In this document: positions 26,425 through 35,705 of the stretch, one piece after another | Numbering within the stretch: position 1 is the first letter of the stretch | Layout: each line of letters opens with the position of its first letter | Source of the DNA: Pseudomonas sp. CROZ-RG-20F-R04-15 | GTDB taxonomy: Bacteria > Pseudomonadota > Gammaproteobacteria > Pseudomonadales > Pseudomonadaceae | Reading direction: 5' to 3' | NCBI RefSeq assembly: GCF_022662375.1 | Contig: NZ_JAKNQL010000010.1 | Coordinates: forward strand, 62,001-126,000 | Length of the DNA: 64,000 nt | Translations under genes and position numbers: made by a program | The notes under the pieces: model-generated | The model's input: only the letters and a program-made list of their open reading frames with translations | Told to the model about the DNA's origin: nothing | The model's database searches: none

Positions 26425-27609
26425 ATGCGGTTTATCGTCAGTCTGTTTGTTTTGATGGTGCTGTCTGCTTGCAAGCAGCAGGACGCGCTCCCTCTCGATC
26501 AGCAACTCTACATCTGGCAACGTCAATGGACGCCGGCCCATGAATTGGCGCTCCGTGACAGCCACGACGACTTCTCGACGCTGCGCGTGCTCGCGCTGCA
26601 GGCCTTTCCAAACGCAGGGTGGAGTCGCGCCCGGATCGATGCGCCGTTGTTGAAAGCCGACGGCCGTCCGTTGATCGCGGTGATTCGTCTCGATGGCCAG
26701 CTGAAGGCGCTGGACCAGGATCAAGTCACCACGCAGATTCTTCAGGTGCTTGCCGATTGGCAGGCGCAAGGCCTTGTATTGAGCGGCGTCGAGATTGATC
26801 ACGATGCCGGTAACGCACGTTTGCCGGCCTACGCGCAATTTCTCAAACATTTGCGCTCGGCATTGCCGACGTCCCTGCCATTGAGCATTACCGCACTTCC
26901 GGCCTGGCTCGGCAGTGCGCAATTGCCAATGCTCCTGCAAACCGTCGACAGCAGCGTGCTGCAAGTCCACGCGGTCAGCAATCCGCGTCGAGGATTGTTC
27001 GATTCTGATCAGGCGTTGCAATGGGCCAAGGCCTGGGCGCGAATCACTGACAAGCCATTTTATCTGGCGCTGCCGGCGTACGGTGTCGCGCTGTTGCCGG
27101 ATGACGGCGGTGCACCCGTGGTGGAAAGCGAAGTGCAACTTGAGCGCGGTGGCGAGCGTCGGGAACTGCTCGCCGATCCACTGCAATTGAGCCAACTCGG
27201 CAAGGCCTTGCGCGAGGACCCGCCGGCGCATCTGGCCGGGTTGATCTGGTTTCGCCTGCCGCTGGTCAACGACCGCCGCGCCTGGAGCCTGACCACCCTG
27301 CGTGCGGTTGCCCGTGGCGAGCAACTCGTCAGTCAGCTCGGCGTGACGGTCAGCGAACACAACGGTCTCTACGACATCAAACTCGACAACCCCGGCAATC
27401 TCGACAGTGTCTGGCCGGCGCGCATCACGCTGCAGGCGCAAAGCTGTGAAGGTGCTGATGCACTCGCCGGTTACTCGTTGCAACAAAGCCCGGATCTGCT
27501 TACCTTCACCCGCCTGCGCGACGGCCGCTTGCCGGCGGGCGGACAACGTGCCATCGGTTGGGCGCGTTGCGCAAATATTGATCAAGGAGGTTCTCATGTT
27601 GACCCGTAA
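26425..27609 (+). CDS. DUF3142 domain lipoprotein
   Basis: 394-aa predicted lipoprotein. The start at 26425 gives a short hydrophobic signal with lipobox LSAC and Cys16; the in-frame upstream ATG would bury the signal. The body resembles DUF3142 proteins, which have a glycoside-hydrolase-like barrel: VIRLDGQL, then GVEIDHDAGNARLPAYAQFL and PLSITALPAWL. The acidic GVEIDHD strand would be an attractive active-site loop. The last 14 bases overlap the next gene, so the two products probably work together in the envelope. No substrate is known. Confidence 0.7.
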   Translation: MRFIVSLFVLMVLSACKQQDALPLDQQLYIWQRQWTPAHELALRDSHDDFSTLRVLALQAFPNAGWSRARIDAPLLKADGRPLIAVIRLDGQLKALDQDQVTTQILQVLADWQAQGLVLSGVEIDHDAGNARLPAYAQFLKHLRSALPTSLPLSITALPAWLGSAQLPMLLQTVDSSVLQVHAVSNPRRGLFDSDQALQWAKAWARITDKPFYLALPAYGVALLPDDGGAPVVESEVQLERGGERRELLADPLQLSQLGKALREDPPAHLAGLIWFRLPLVNDRRAWSLTTLRAVARGEQLVSQLGVTVSEHNGLYDIKLDNPGNLDSVWPARITLQAQSCEGADALAGYSLQQSPDLLTFTRLRDGRLPAGGQRAIGWARCANIDQGGSHVDP

Positions 27610-29734
27610 CTGGCCCCGCCATCTGCTCTGCTTGAGCCTCTGCCTGCCGCTGGGTTCGGCGCTGGCCTGCGGCCCGGACTTCCCGATGCGCCTGCTCGAC
27701 AATCGCGGGCAGACCCTGGCGGATCTGCCGGAGGGCAACTTCAACTTCGAACTCAATCGCCTCGGCAAAGCCATCGCCGGGCTGAAGAACGTCACCGCTG
27801 CGACGCACAATCCCGACGACCTGTACGGTGATGAAAACGCGGCCGCCGAGGCGCGCGAAAAAGCCGAGCAGGCCGGCCTGAGTGTCGACCAGCAAGCGCT
27901 GGTCAAGCAGTTGCGCGAGTTGACTGATGCCCGGCAAGTCGAAGTGCAGGGCGCCAGTCTGCCGGCGGAAATCCGTTTGTACGTGGCCGGCGCGGTGGCG
28001 TTTGCCACCGGCGATCATCAACTCGCCGTTGAATATTTCAACAAGCTGCTGGCGCTGCCGGCGGATCAGCGTCCGTTGCGCAGCACGTGGGCTGCGTATT
28101 CTCTCGGGCGGACGTTGTTCGCCATGAGCAGTGAGGCCGGGGATGCGGTCGTGGCGCTGGAGCGCTCGCGTGATGCGTTCCGGCAGGCCCGTCAACTGAG
28201 CATTGACGGTTTCAGCGATCCGCTGGAGCTGGGGGTTGCCAGTCTTGGCGAAGAGGCGCGTGTTGTCCGTGCCGCCGGCGACTGGAACGGCGCCATTGAA
28301 TTGTATGAAGCGCAGAATCTGCACGGTTCCGCCGTGGGTTACACCTCGCTCAAACAGTTGATGAACGAACTGGCGGAGTTGCCCGAGGCCGAACTGGCCG
28401 AGTTGCTCCAGCACCCATCCGTGCAGCAACTGGTGACTGCATCGCTGGTCAGCCGCCAGGGCTGGTCGTTCGGCGACGAACCGCCGAACGAGAAGAAACT
28501 GGTGAAGCTGCTGCAAAACAGCACCCGTGGCAGCCTGGAAAACGCCGATCGTCTGGCGGCAATGAGTTATCAACAAGGCGATTACGCCGGCGCCAAGGCT
28601 TTCCTCGAAAACGCTGGCGACGGCGGGCTGGCGTGGTGGCTGCGGGCGAAACTGGCGGTGCGTGACGGTGATAAAAATGCTGCCGCTGCTGCCTATTCGA
28701 AAGCTGCGCAGGCCTTCCCGCAGAAAGAAGATTGGGGTTATCGCCGCACACCGGACTGGGCTTACGAAAGCCTGCAGCCGAAATGCCGGGTCGAGGGCGA
28801 AAGCGCGATCCTCGCGTTGCAACGCGGCGAATATCTGCAAGCGTTCGTGCAGTTGTATCGCAGCAACAGCACCTATTGGTTTGATGCCGCCACCGTCGCC
28901 GAGCGTGTGCTGACGGTCGAGGAGCTGAAAAAATACGTCGACGATAACGTGCCGGCGCCGCCCGCATTGACTCAGCAGGAGCGCGATAACTACGTGCCGC
29001 TGCCGGTCGCCGCCAGCCTGCGCAATCTGCTCGGCCGGCGACTGTTGCGCGAAGGGCATTACGCGGACGCGGTTGCCTACTTTGACAATCCCGATCTGCA
29101 GAACAAGGCTCGACTCTACGGCGAGCAACGGCTGAAGGCCGATGCCGCGTGGTGGCCGACGAAACGCGCCAGCGCGCTGTATAACGCCGCGTGGACGGCC
29201 CGCGAGTGGGGCATGGATATTCTCGGTTATGAGATGGCGCCGGACTACGCCACGTTCGGTGGCAACTACAGTCTGGAAAATGTTGAGCTGAAAGTCGGTC
29301 CGCTGGTGTCCGAAGCGGAAGTCAAACGTCAGCAGGCCAGCACCGCGCAGCCGGATCAGCGTTACCACTATCGTTTTGTCGCCACCGCATTGGCCGGTCG
29401 CGCCGCCGATAACCTGCCGCACACCAGTCAGGCGTTTGCCGCCGTGCTGTGCAACGCCGCCGGCTGGAACAGCAGCCTGGAGGATCAGAGTGCGCTGTAT
29501 CAGCGCTATATCAAGGAAGGCCCGTTCGTGCCGTGGGCGGTGGATTTCGGCAATCAGTGCCCGTACCCGGATTTCGAAAACGCCGACAAGCGTTACGTTA
29601 CCCAGATCACTGATGCCGTGCGTTCATCACTGCGGCCGTACAAGTGGCCGGTGCAGGTCGGCGCCATTGTTTTGGTCACGGCTGCTGCGTTGTTGCTGAT
29701 CGGCCGCCGCCAGCGCAAGGCACGCAAAGACTAA
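27596..29734 (+). CDS. Uncharacterised 712-aa envelope protein with TPR-like helical repeats
   Basis: I do not recognise a named family. The start at 27596 follows a perfect AAGGAGG site and gives a signal peptide ending ALA-C near residue 25. The bulk (about 100-640) is Ala/Leu-rich and helical with repeat-like blocks (AVEYFNKLLALPADQRPL, AALAYSKAAQAFPQ-type and HYADAVAYFDNPDLQ), suggesting TPR/Sel1-like repeats. Residues about 683-703 form a membrane helix followed by a basic tail (RRQRKARKD). Topology would be periplasmic body with a C-terminal inner-membrane anchor. It overlaps the DUF3142 lipoprotein gene and converges, with a 4-base overlap, on the LysE gene. Confidence 0.7.
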   Translation: MLTRNWPRHLLCLSLCLPLGSALACGPDFPMRLLDNRGQTLADLPEGNFNFELNRLGKAIAGLKNVTAATHNPDDLYGDENAAAEAREKAEQAGLSVDQQALVKQLRELTDARQVEVQGASLPAEIRLYVAGAVAFATGDHQLAVEYFNKLLALPADQRPLRSTWAAYSLGRTLFAMSSEAGDAVVALERSRDAFRQARQLSIDGFSDPLELGVASLGEEARVVRAAGDWNGAIELYEAQNLHGSAVGYTSLKQLMNELAELPEAELAELLQHPSVQQLVTASLVSRQGWSFGDEPPNEKKLVKLLQNSTRGSLENADRLAAMSYQQGDYAGAKAFLENAGDGGLAWWLRAKLAVRDGDKNAAAAAYSKAAQAFPQKEDWGYRRTPDWAYESLQPKCRVEGESAILALQRGEYLQAFVQLYRSNSTYWFDAATVAERVLTVEELKKYVDDNVPAPPALTQQERDNYVPLPVAASLRNLLGRRLLREGHYADAVAYFDNPDLQNKARLYGEQRLKADAAWWPTKRASALYNAAWTAREWGMDILGYEMAPDYATFGGNYSLENVELKVGPLVSEAEVKRQQASTAQPDQRYHYRFVATALAGRAADNLPHTSQAFAAVLCNAAGWNSSLEDQSALYQRYIKEGPFVPWAVDFGNQCPYPDFENADKRYVTQITDAVRSSLRPYKWPVQVGAIVLVTAAALLLIGRRQRKARKD

Positions 29735-30360
29735 GCCTGCTGGACGAAAGTCAAGCGCACCGCAAAACCGATCAACAGGCTGCCGAACAGCCATTGTTGT
29801 ACGCGTTGGGCCGTTGGACTGTGTTGCAGCCAACGGCCCAGCGCGGCGCCGGTGAGGGCGTAGGCGCTGTCGAACAGCAGCCCGATGCCGACCAGAAGTG
29901 CGCCGAGCACGGCGAATTGGCTCAGCACCGGAGCACCGTCGGTGACGATGAACTGCGGCAACAGTACCGAGCAGAACAGCAATGCTTTCGGGTTGAGCAG
30001 GTTGGTCAGCAAACCGCGACGGATTGCTTCGCGCCATTGCCCGTGCGTGTTGGCCACATCGCCCGTCGTCAGGTTCGGCAGCAGTGTGCTGCGCAGGCAT
30101 TGAATTCCGATCCACAACAGATACGCCGCGCCAGCCAGGCGCACCACGTCGAACGTCCACGGCGCGGCTTTGAAGAGTGCCGCCAGTCCCAACGCGGCCA
30201 ATGCCACGTGACAGCCACGGGCAATGCCCAGACCGATGGCAGTGGCCAGTGCCGCACCGCGTCCCTGCCGGGCACCGGTTTGCAGGAGCAGGATCATGTC
30301 CGGCCCGGGCAATAGATAAACCACCGCCAATGCGAGGAAAAACAGCCAGAGATTTGCCAC
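29731..30360 (-). CDS. LysE/RhtB-family amino-acid exporter
   Basis: 209-aa inner-membrane exporter with about six hydrophobic helices. Family hallmarks are LLPGPDMILLLQTG, GLGIARGCHVALAALG near residue 45 and GAAYLLWIGIQCLRS. The start is GTG at 30360, preceded by AAAGGGG at suitable distance. The gene is divergent from an Lrp/AsnC regulator, the usual pairing in which the regulator senses the exported amino acid. The substrate is unresolved. Confidence 0.9.
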   Translation of the reverse strand: MANLWLFFLALAVVYLLPGPDMILLLQTGARQGRGAALATAIGLGIARGCHVALAALGLAALFKAAPWTFDVVRLAGAAYLLWIGIQCLRSTLLPNLTTGDVANTHGQWREAIRRGLLTNLLNPKALLFCSVLLPQFIVTDGAPVLSQFAVLGALLVGIGLLFDSAYALTGAALGRWLQHSPTAQRVQQWLFGSLLIGFAVRLTFVQQA

Positions 30361-30505
30361 GCTGCACCCCTTTCGTTGTCGATTCGGTGACCGTCAGTCT
30401 ATGGCCGAGGGGCAGGGCAGGTGCTTGCGAAGTCAGCTTCAAAAGCTCGACGGATTGGCATAACCTGCTGGTTTCAAGCGCCATGACTAGCGGAATCTGC
30501 CAAAG

Positions 30506-30979
30506 ATGAAACTCGATGCCTTCGACCGCAAGATCCTCGCGGCCCTGCAACGCAATGGACGCCTGAGCAATGTCGAACTGGCGGACGAAATCGGCCTGTC
30601 GGCCTCGCCGTGTCTACGCCGCGTGCGGATGCTGGAAGAGGCTGGAGTGATCCGCGGCTATCAGGCCAATCTCGATCGTGATGAAGTCGGGCTGGGGTTG
30701 ACGGTGTTTGTCGGGGTCAAGGTCGAGCGCCATAACGACGAGCAGGCCGGGGCGTTCTACAAAGCCGTGACCGCGTTACCGGAAGTGATTTCCGCGTTTC
30801 TGGTGTCGGGGGAGTCGGATTTTTTGCTGCAAGTGGTGGTGCCGGACTTGCGTGCGTATGACCGCTTTCTCAGCGGCTGCCTGTTGAAGTTGCCCGGGGT
30901 CAGCGATATTCGCAGCAACTTTGCCATTCACACGGTGAAGACGCCGGGGGCGTTGCCGCTTGGACATCTTCCGCTTTAG
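30506..30979 (+). CDS. Lrp/AsnC-family transcriptional regulator
   Basis: 157-aa regulator. The N-terminal HTH covers about residues 4-55 (FDRKILAALQRNGRLSNVEL, GLSASPCLRRVRMLEEAGVI). The RAM/effector domain follows, with VSGESDFLLQVVVPD. It is divergent from the LysE-type exporter, 145 bases away, and most likely controls it in response to an amino acid. The intergenic region should hold the operator; I could not define it by eye. Confidence 0.9.
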   Translation: MKLDAFDRKILAALQRNGRLSNVELADEIGLSASPCLRRVRMLEEAGVIRGYQANLDRDEVGLGLTVFVGVKVERHNDEQAGAFYKAVTALPEVISAFLVSGESDFLLQVVVPDLRAYDRFLSGCLLKLPGVSDIRSNFAIHTVKTPGALPLGHLPL

Positions 30980-30990
30980 CCCGGGTGGCC

Positions 30991-31081
30991 CGCATTCGCG
31001 AGCAGGCTCGCTCCCACCGTTGACCGCGTTCCTTCTGGAAGACTGCGGTCGAATGTGGGAGCGAGCCTGCTCGCGAATGCG
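30991..31081. repeat. Paired REP element
   Basis: Two opposed REP copies (CATTCGCGAGCAGGCTCGCT from 30993; GTGGGAGCGAGCCTGCTCGC from 31055) are separated by about 36 bases. They fill the space between the convergent Lrp and lpd3 stop codons. Confidence 0.85.
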
Positions 31082-31109
31082 GTGGGTCCGCCAATAAAAA
31101 TTCCGAAAC

Positions 31110-32510
31110 CTACATCTGCGTTGCCATCCCCTCGACATTCATTGCCGCCTGGCGCAACGCCTCTGACCGCGTTGGATGCGGATGGCACGTCAACGCAATG
31201 TCCTCGGCCGACGCACTGAACTCCATCGCCACACAAAACTCGCCAATCATTTCACTGACGCTCGGTCCCACCAGATGCACGCCAAGTACTTCATCCGTGC
31301 GTTCGTCGGCGAGGACTTTGGCAAAACCCTCGGTCTCATGGTTGATCTTCGCCCGGCTGTTGGCGGTGAACGGGAACTTGCCGACCTTATAGGCGCGGCC
31401 CTCGGCCTTGAGCTGCTCTTCGGTCTTGCCGACGCTGGCCAGCTCGGGTCGGGTGTAGATCACGTTGGGGATCAGGTCGTAGTTAACTTCGCCAGCCTTG
31501 CCGTGGATCTGCTCGACGCAGGCCATCGCTTCGTCTTCGGCCTTGTGCGCGAGCATTGGCCCGGACGTCACGTCGCCGATCACCCAGACGCCAGGGGCTT
31601 CGGTGCGATGCTGTTTGTTGGCGAGCATGCCGCGTTTGTCGGTGCTGAGGCCGACGTTTTCCAGGCCCAGGCCTTGGGTGTACGGGCGGCGACCGATGGC
31701 TACCAGCACGTAATCGGCTTCGAGCAGTTCAGCTGTGCCACCCGCAGCAGGCTCGACGCTGAGCTGTACGCCGTTGGCGGAAGACGTGGCGCTGGTGACT
31801 TTCGAACTCAATTTGAAGGCGATGCCCTGTTTGCTCAGTGAGCGTTGCAGGGTTCTACCGGCCTCGCCATCGACGCCGGGGCAGATGCGGTCGAGGTATT
31901 CGACCACGGTTACCTGAGCCCCCAGTCGCCGCCACACCGAGCCCAGTTCCAGGCCGATCACGCCAGCACCAATCACCACCAGATGTTTTGGCACTTCGCT
32001 CAGTGCAAGCGCACCGGTCGAATCGAGGATGCGTTTGTTATCGATCTCGACGCCGGGCAGGGGAGTGGGCTCGGAACCGGTGGCGATGATGATGTCCTTG
32101 GCAGTCAGCCCCACTTTGTTGCCCTGAGCGTCAGTCACCGCGACTTTGCCGGGGCCGTCGATGTGGCCCCAGCCTTTGATCCAGTCGACCTTGTTTTTGC
32201 GAAAGAGAAATTCGATGCCTTTGGTCAGGCCGGCCACGCTTTCGTCTTTCTGCTTCATCATTTGCGCGAGGTTCAGCGTCGGTTTGACCTCAATGCCAAG
32301 GTTGGCGAATTCCGCTCCCATCGCCGCGTCATACAGTTCCGAGGCATGCAACAGGGCTTTGGACGGCATGCAACCGACGTTCAGACAGGTGCCGCCGAGG
32401 GTCGCGCGACCTTCCACGCAGGCGGCCTTGAGGCCCAACTGGCCGGCGCGGATCGCCGCGTTATAACCACCGGGGCCGCCGCCCAGAATCACTACGTCAT
32501 AGTTGCTCAT
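31110..32510 (-). CDS. lpd3: Dihydrolipoyl dehydrogenase
   Basis: 466-aa FAD-dependent disulfide oxidoreductase that reoxidises dihydrolipoamide. FAD motif GGGPGGYNAA is at 10-19, the redox-active pair Cys42/Cys47 in GGTCLNVGCMPSK, the NAD motif VIGAGVIGLELGSVW, and the C-terminal catalytic LTCHPHPTRSEA. It resembles the Lpd3 type (PA4829) and not the lpdG/lpdV enzymes, because it stands alone without E1/E2 genes. It is divergent from the SPFH/P-type ATPase operon. It probably serves a lipoyl complex encoded elsewhere. Confidence 0.93.
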   Translation of the reverse strand: MSNYDVVILGGGPGGYNAAIRAGQLGLKAACVEGRATLGGTCLNVGCMPSKALLHASELYDAAMGAEFANLGIEVKPTLNLAQMMKQKDESVAGLTKGIEFLFRKNKVDWIKGWGHIDGPGKVAVTDAQGNKVGLTAKDIIIATGSEPTPLPGVEIDNKRILDSTGALALSEVPKHLVVIGAGVIGLELGSVWRRLGAQVTVVEYLDRICPGVDGEAGRTLQRSLSKQGIAFKLSSKVTSATSSANGVQLSVEPAAGGTAELLEADYVLVAIGRRPYTQGLGLENVGLSTDKRGMLANKQHRTEAPGVWVIGDVTSGPMLAHKAEDEAMACVEQIHGKAGEVNYDLIPNVIYTRPELASVGKTEEQLKAEGRAYKVGKFPFTANSRAKINHETEGFAKVLADERTDEVLGVHLVGPSVSEMIGEFCVAMEFSASAEDIALTCHPHPTRSEALRQAAMNVEGMATQM

Positions 32511-32563
32511 GCGCTTGCTCCTGATTGATGGATGCGGATCGCTAAAAGTAGTTCTGGATAAAA

Positions 32564-32577
32564 ATTACGAACGTAAT
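32564..32577. promoter_or_regulatory. Palindrome upstream of lpd3
   Basis: ATTACGAACGTAAT is a perfect inverted repeat (6-bp arms, AA centre), 54 bases upstream of the lpd3 start. Its size and position fit an operator for a dimeric regulator, not identified. Confidence 0.4.
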
Positions 32578-32674
32578 ATGTGCGTTTGCGGACATTTCGG
32601 TCAAGGCTTCAGGCAAGCGACAGGTTGGGCATCTTTGAATACGGGTAATTGTGTACGAATATTTCACGCTTTTC

Positions 32675-32687
32675 GTTATATCGTAAC
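32675..32687. promoter_or_regulatory. Zur-box-like palindrome upstream of the SPFH-HmtA operon
   Basis: GTTATATCGTAAC matches the gamma-proteobacterial Zur core GTTATANTATAAC at 11 of 13 positions counting the free centre, with symmetric CGTTA/TAACG arms. It lies 35 bases before the first SPFH start, where a promoter is expected. Compare the near-perfect copy at 51144-51156 in this window. Confidence 0.55.
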
Positions 32688-32721
32688 GATATGAACAGCG
32701 AACCATTGAATTTGGGGTGAT

Positions 32722-34683
32722 ATGCAAGTCGATCTGGAGGTGGATGGCACGCAAGTGACCGGACTGCCGCGCTTTCAACAGGCGGCCGTGCAGAGCCGAC
32801 GCTTGCGACGTTGGGCGATCGGCCTCGGCGGATTGGCCGGGGCAGGGTGGATACTGGCGTTTTTTGTCGGCCTGTTTGTTCCGCAATCATTATGGTTGCC
32901 GTTGCTGATCAATCAGAGCGCGGCGCTGCTGGTGCTGGTTGCCGGGTTCCAATCGGCTTGGTGGGTGACGCAATGGCGCGCGCGGGCGATCAATCCTGGC
33001 GCGGTGACGATGGTTGCTGTGGACGAAGAGTCGGCGCCGCAGGGCTGGTACGAGCGATTATTGGATCGCTTGAGCCAGCGCAGTTTGCATCTGCTCGGCC
33101 AGATCGGTGCGGCGACCCTGTGGTTGGGCGGCTGGGCGCTGCTGGTGGTGTTAAGCATCGACCCGGTGTGGAACCTCGCCTTGCCTGCCGCGGCCGTCGG
33201 TGTATCCGCAACTGTGGGCGCGACGCTGACATTGTTACTGGCGTTCGGCTTACTGGTGCTGGAGCGACAACTTGCACAGGAAAATCCCGCGCAATGGCCG
33301 GAAGCGGGCTCATTGGCACAACTGACGCGTGTGGCGATCATCACGCTGGTGCTTGCGGCGCTGTGCTTGCTGTTCGCGAGCGAGAACGCCGTTTGGCCGG
33401 TTCGCGTCGCCGTTCTGCTGGGAATATTGCCGGGATTGGTCGCGATTGAGCTGCTATTGCGCGCCGTTCTTTCGATTTTCAGTCCCCGCCGCGAGCAACT
33501 TGAACCCACCTTGCTGGCGCGCAGTTTTGTCGCCGATATGCTGCGTTGGCCGCCCCAGCCGTTACTCGCATTGCAGCATGAATTGCACAACCGTTTTGGC
33601 ATCGATCTGCGGCAGATCTGGGCGTTCAGCTACATGCGCCGGGCGTTTCTGCCGGTGCTGGCGTTGGTTGCGGCCGTGGGTTGGTTGCTGACCGGCATTC
33701 ATGAAGTCCCCCTGCAAGGCCGAGGCATTTATGAGCGTTTCGGCGAACCGGTGCAGGTGTTCGGCCCGGGATTGCACACAGGTTTGCCGTGGCCGCTGGG
33801 GCGCGTTTTGATCGTTGAAAACGGCGTGGTGCATGAATTGGCAACCAGCGTTGGCGAGAATCCTGCGCCACTGCAAGCCGATCCTGCTGAAGGCCCGGCG
33901 CCCTTCACCGCTAATCGTTTGTGGGACGCCAGTCACGTCAACGACAAGTCGCAGGTCATCGCCAGCAGCCGTGGCGATCAGCAGAGCTTCCAGATCGTCA
34001 ACATGGACGTACGCTTCGTCTATCGCATCGGCCTGAGCGATCAAGCCGCGCTGGCCGCGACTTATAACAGCGCCGATGTGCCGACGCTGATTCGCAGCAC
34101 CGCCAGCCGGATTCTGGTGCACGACTTTGCCTCGCGCACGCTCGACGGTTTGCTCGGTGCAGACCGGGTAGGCCTGGGCGAAGAGATTGGGCGTGCGGTG
34201 CAAAGCGATTTGCACAAGCTCAACAGTGGCGTGGAAATTCTCGCCACGGTCGTCGAAGCCATTCACCCGCCGGCCGGTGCCGCCAATGCCTATCACAGCG
34301 TGCAAGCCGCGCAGATCGGCGCGCAAGCGTTGATCTCCCGCGAGCGTGGCGCAGCGGCTGAAGCGAGTAATCAGGCGCAGTTGCAGGCCAGCCTTGCTCG
34401 CGATCAGGCCAGCGCCAATGCGCGGGAAACCAGTGCCACGGCGCAAGCGGCGGACCTGAGATTCAGCGCCGAGCAAAAAGCCTATGCCAGTGCCGGGCAG
34501 GCCTTCGTGCTCGAGCAATACCTCGGCCAGCTCAGCCAAGGTTTGAGCAAAGCCAAATTGCTGGTACTCGATCATCGTCTGGGTGGCAGCAGCAATGCGC
34601 CGACCATCGACCTGCGTACCTTCTCGCTGCCGGCTGACCCGACGCCCGCGCGCACCACCGCTCAACCAGGAGTCGCCCATTGA
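32722..34683 (+). CDS. SPFH-domain (HflK-like) protein with N-terminal multi-pass membrane region
   Basis: 653-aa protein. About residues 30-340 hold roughly seven or eight hydrophobic segments, an unusual addition for an SPFH protein. From about 345 to 560 runs the SPFH/band-7 domain (GRGIYERFGEPVQVFGPGLH, VNMDVRFVYRIGLSD). An Ala/Gln-rich coiled coil (about 545-610) and a disordered tail follow. It is first of a four-gene coupled operon ending in a P1B ATPase and overlaps the next gene. SPFH proteins form ring-like membrane scaffolds, so a scaffold or regulator around the ATPase is my inference. PA2434-2439-type genes of P. aeruginosa show a similar association, from memory. Confidence 0.8.
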   Translation: MQVDLEVDGTQVTGLPRFQQAAVQSRRLRRWAIGLGGLAGAGWILAFFVGLFVPQSLWLPLLINQSAALLVLVAGFQSAWWVTQWRARAINPGAVTMVAVDEESAPQGWYERLLDRLSQRSLHLLGQIGAATLWLGGWALLVVLSIDPVWNLALPAAAVGVSATVGATLTLLLAFGLLVLERQLAQENPAQWPEAGSLAQLTRVAIITLVLAALCLLFASENAVWPVRVAVLLGILPGLVAIELLLRAVLSIFSPRREQLEPTLLARSFVADMLRWPPQPLLALQHELHNRFGIDLRQIWAFSYMRRAFLPVLALVAAVGWLLTGIHEVPLQGRGIYERFGEPVQVFGPGLHTGLPWPLGRVLIVENGVVHELATSVGENPAPLQADPAEGPAPFTANRLWDASHVNDKSQVIASSRGDQQSFQIVNMDVRFVYRIGLSDQAALAATYNSADVPTLIRSTASRILVHDFASRTLDGLLGADRVGLGEEIGRAVQSDLHKLNSGVEILATVVEAIHPPAGAANAYHSVQAAQIGAQALISRERGAAAEASNQAQLQASLARDQASANARETSATAQAADLRFSAEQKAYASAGQAFVLEQYLGQLSQGLSKAKLLVLDHRLGGSSNAPTIDLRTFSLPADPTPARTTAQPGVAH

Positions 34684-35705
34684 GCCAGTCGCACACGCAC
34701 GAACCGCATGATCACAGCGGCCACGATCACGACCACGGCGGACATCACCATCACCACGGTGTGCCGGAGGAGGCGGGGCCGTTTCCGTGGCGACGCATGG
34801 GCTGGGCCGTGTTGCTGGTGGCGTTCGCTATCGCGGCGGCGAGCCTGGTGCAAGTGCGCTCCGGTGAAGCCACGGTTATCACCCGTTTCGGTAATCCGTC
34901 GCGGGTGTTGCTGGATCCGGGTTTGAGCTGGCGTTGGCCGGCGCCGTTCGAAGCAGCGATTCCGGTGGATCTGCGGCTGCGCACGACGTCCAGCGGCTTG
35001 CAGGATGTCGGCACGCGTGACGGTTTGCGCATCATCGTCCAGGCCTACGTGGCGTGGCAGGTTCAGGGTGATCCGGACAACGTGCAGCGATTCATGCGCG
35101 CCGTGCAGAACCAGCCGGATGAGGCTGCGCGGCAGATTCGTACCTTTGTCGGCTCGGCACTGGAAACCACAGCCAGCAGTTTCGATCTGGCAAATCTGGT
35201 CAACACCGACGCCAGTCAGGTGCGCATCGCCGACTTCGAAGCGCAGTTGCGCCAGCAGATCGATCAGCAATTGCTCGCGACCTATGGCGTGCGTGTCGTG
35301 CAAGTCGGCATTGAGCGTTTGACCTTGCCGTCGGTGACGCTCACCGCCACGGTCGATCGCATGCGCGCCGAGCGTGAAACAATTGCCACCGAGCGTACGG
35401 CGATCGGCAAGCGCGAAGCCGCGCAAATTCGTTCCGCCGCCGAGCGCGATGCGCGAATTGTGCAGGCTGACGCCACGGTGAAAGCGGCAGAAATCGAAGC
35501 GCAATCTCGCGTCGAAGCCGCACAGATCTATGGCCGTGCCTACGCCAGTTCGCCGCAGCTGTACAACTTGCTGCGTTCGCTGGACACCCTTGGCACCATC
35601 GTCACGCCAGACACCAAACTGATTCTACGCACCGACGCCGCGCCATTCCGCGTGTTGGTTGACGGCCCGCCGACACTCGACAGCAAATCCGGATCGCAGC
35701 CATGA
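34680..35705 (+). CDS. SPFH-domain (HflC-like) protein with His-rich cytoplasmic N-terminus
   Basis: 341-aa protein. The start is TTG at 34680 with AGGAG upstream, overlapping the previous stop. The first 27 residues contain 12 histidines (H5-H26, including five in a row), a likely Zn/Ni/Cu-binding tail. A single membrane helix (about 39-58) precedes the SPFH domain (ATVITRFGNPSRVLLDPGLSW). A long Ala/Glu/Arg coiled coil covers about 215-300. With the tail on the N-side of the helix it should lie in the cytoplasm, next to the metal-translocating ATPase encoded two genes on. A metal-buffering or delivery role is inference. Confidence 0.82.
   Translation: MSQSHTHEPHDHSGHDHDHGGHHHHHGVPEEAGPFPWRRMGWAVLLVAFAIAAASLVQVRSGEATVITRFGNPSRVLLDPGLSWRWPAPFEAAIPVDLRLRTTSSGLQDVGTRDGLRIIVQAYVAWQVQGDPDNVQRFMRAVQNQPDEAARQIRTFVGSALETTASSFDLANLVNTDASQVRIADFEAQLRQQIDQQLLATYGVRVVQVGIERLTLPSVTLTATVDRMRAERETIATERTAIGKREAAQIRSAAERDARIVQADATVKAAEIEAQSRVEAAQIYGRAYASSPQLYNLLRSLDTLGTIVTPDTKLILRTDAAPFRVLVDGPPTLDSKSGSQP

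Noticed and set aside
27506..29422. 638-codon minus-strand frame opposite the 712-aa protein gene
   Set aside because: Plus-strand gene has AAGGAGG, signal peptide and membrane anchor; the opposite frame has low-complexity Arg/Gln content and no start signal.
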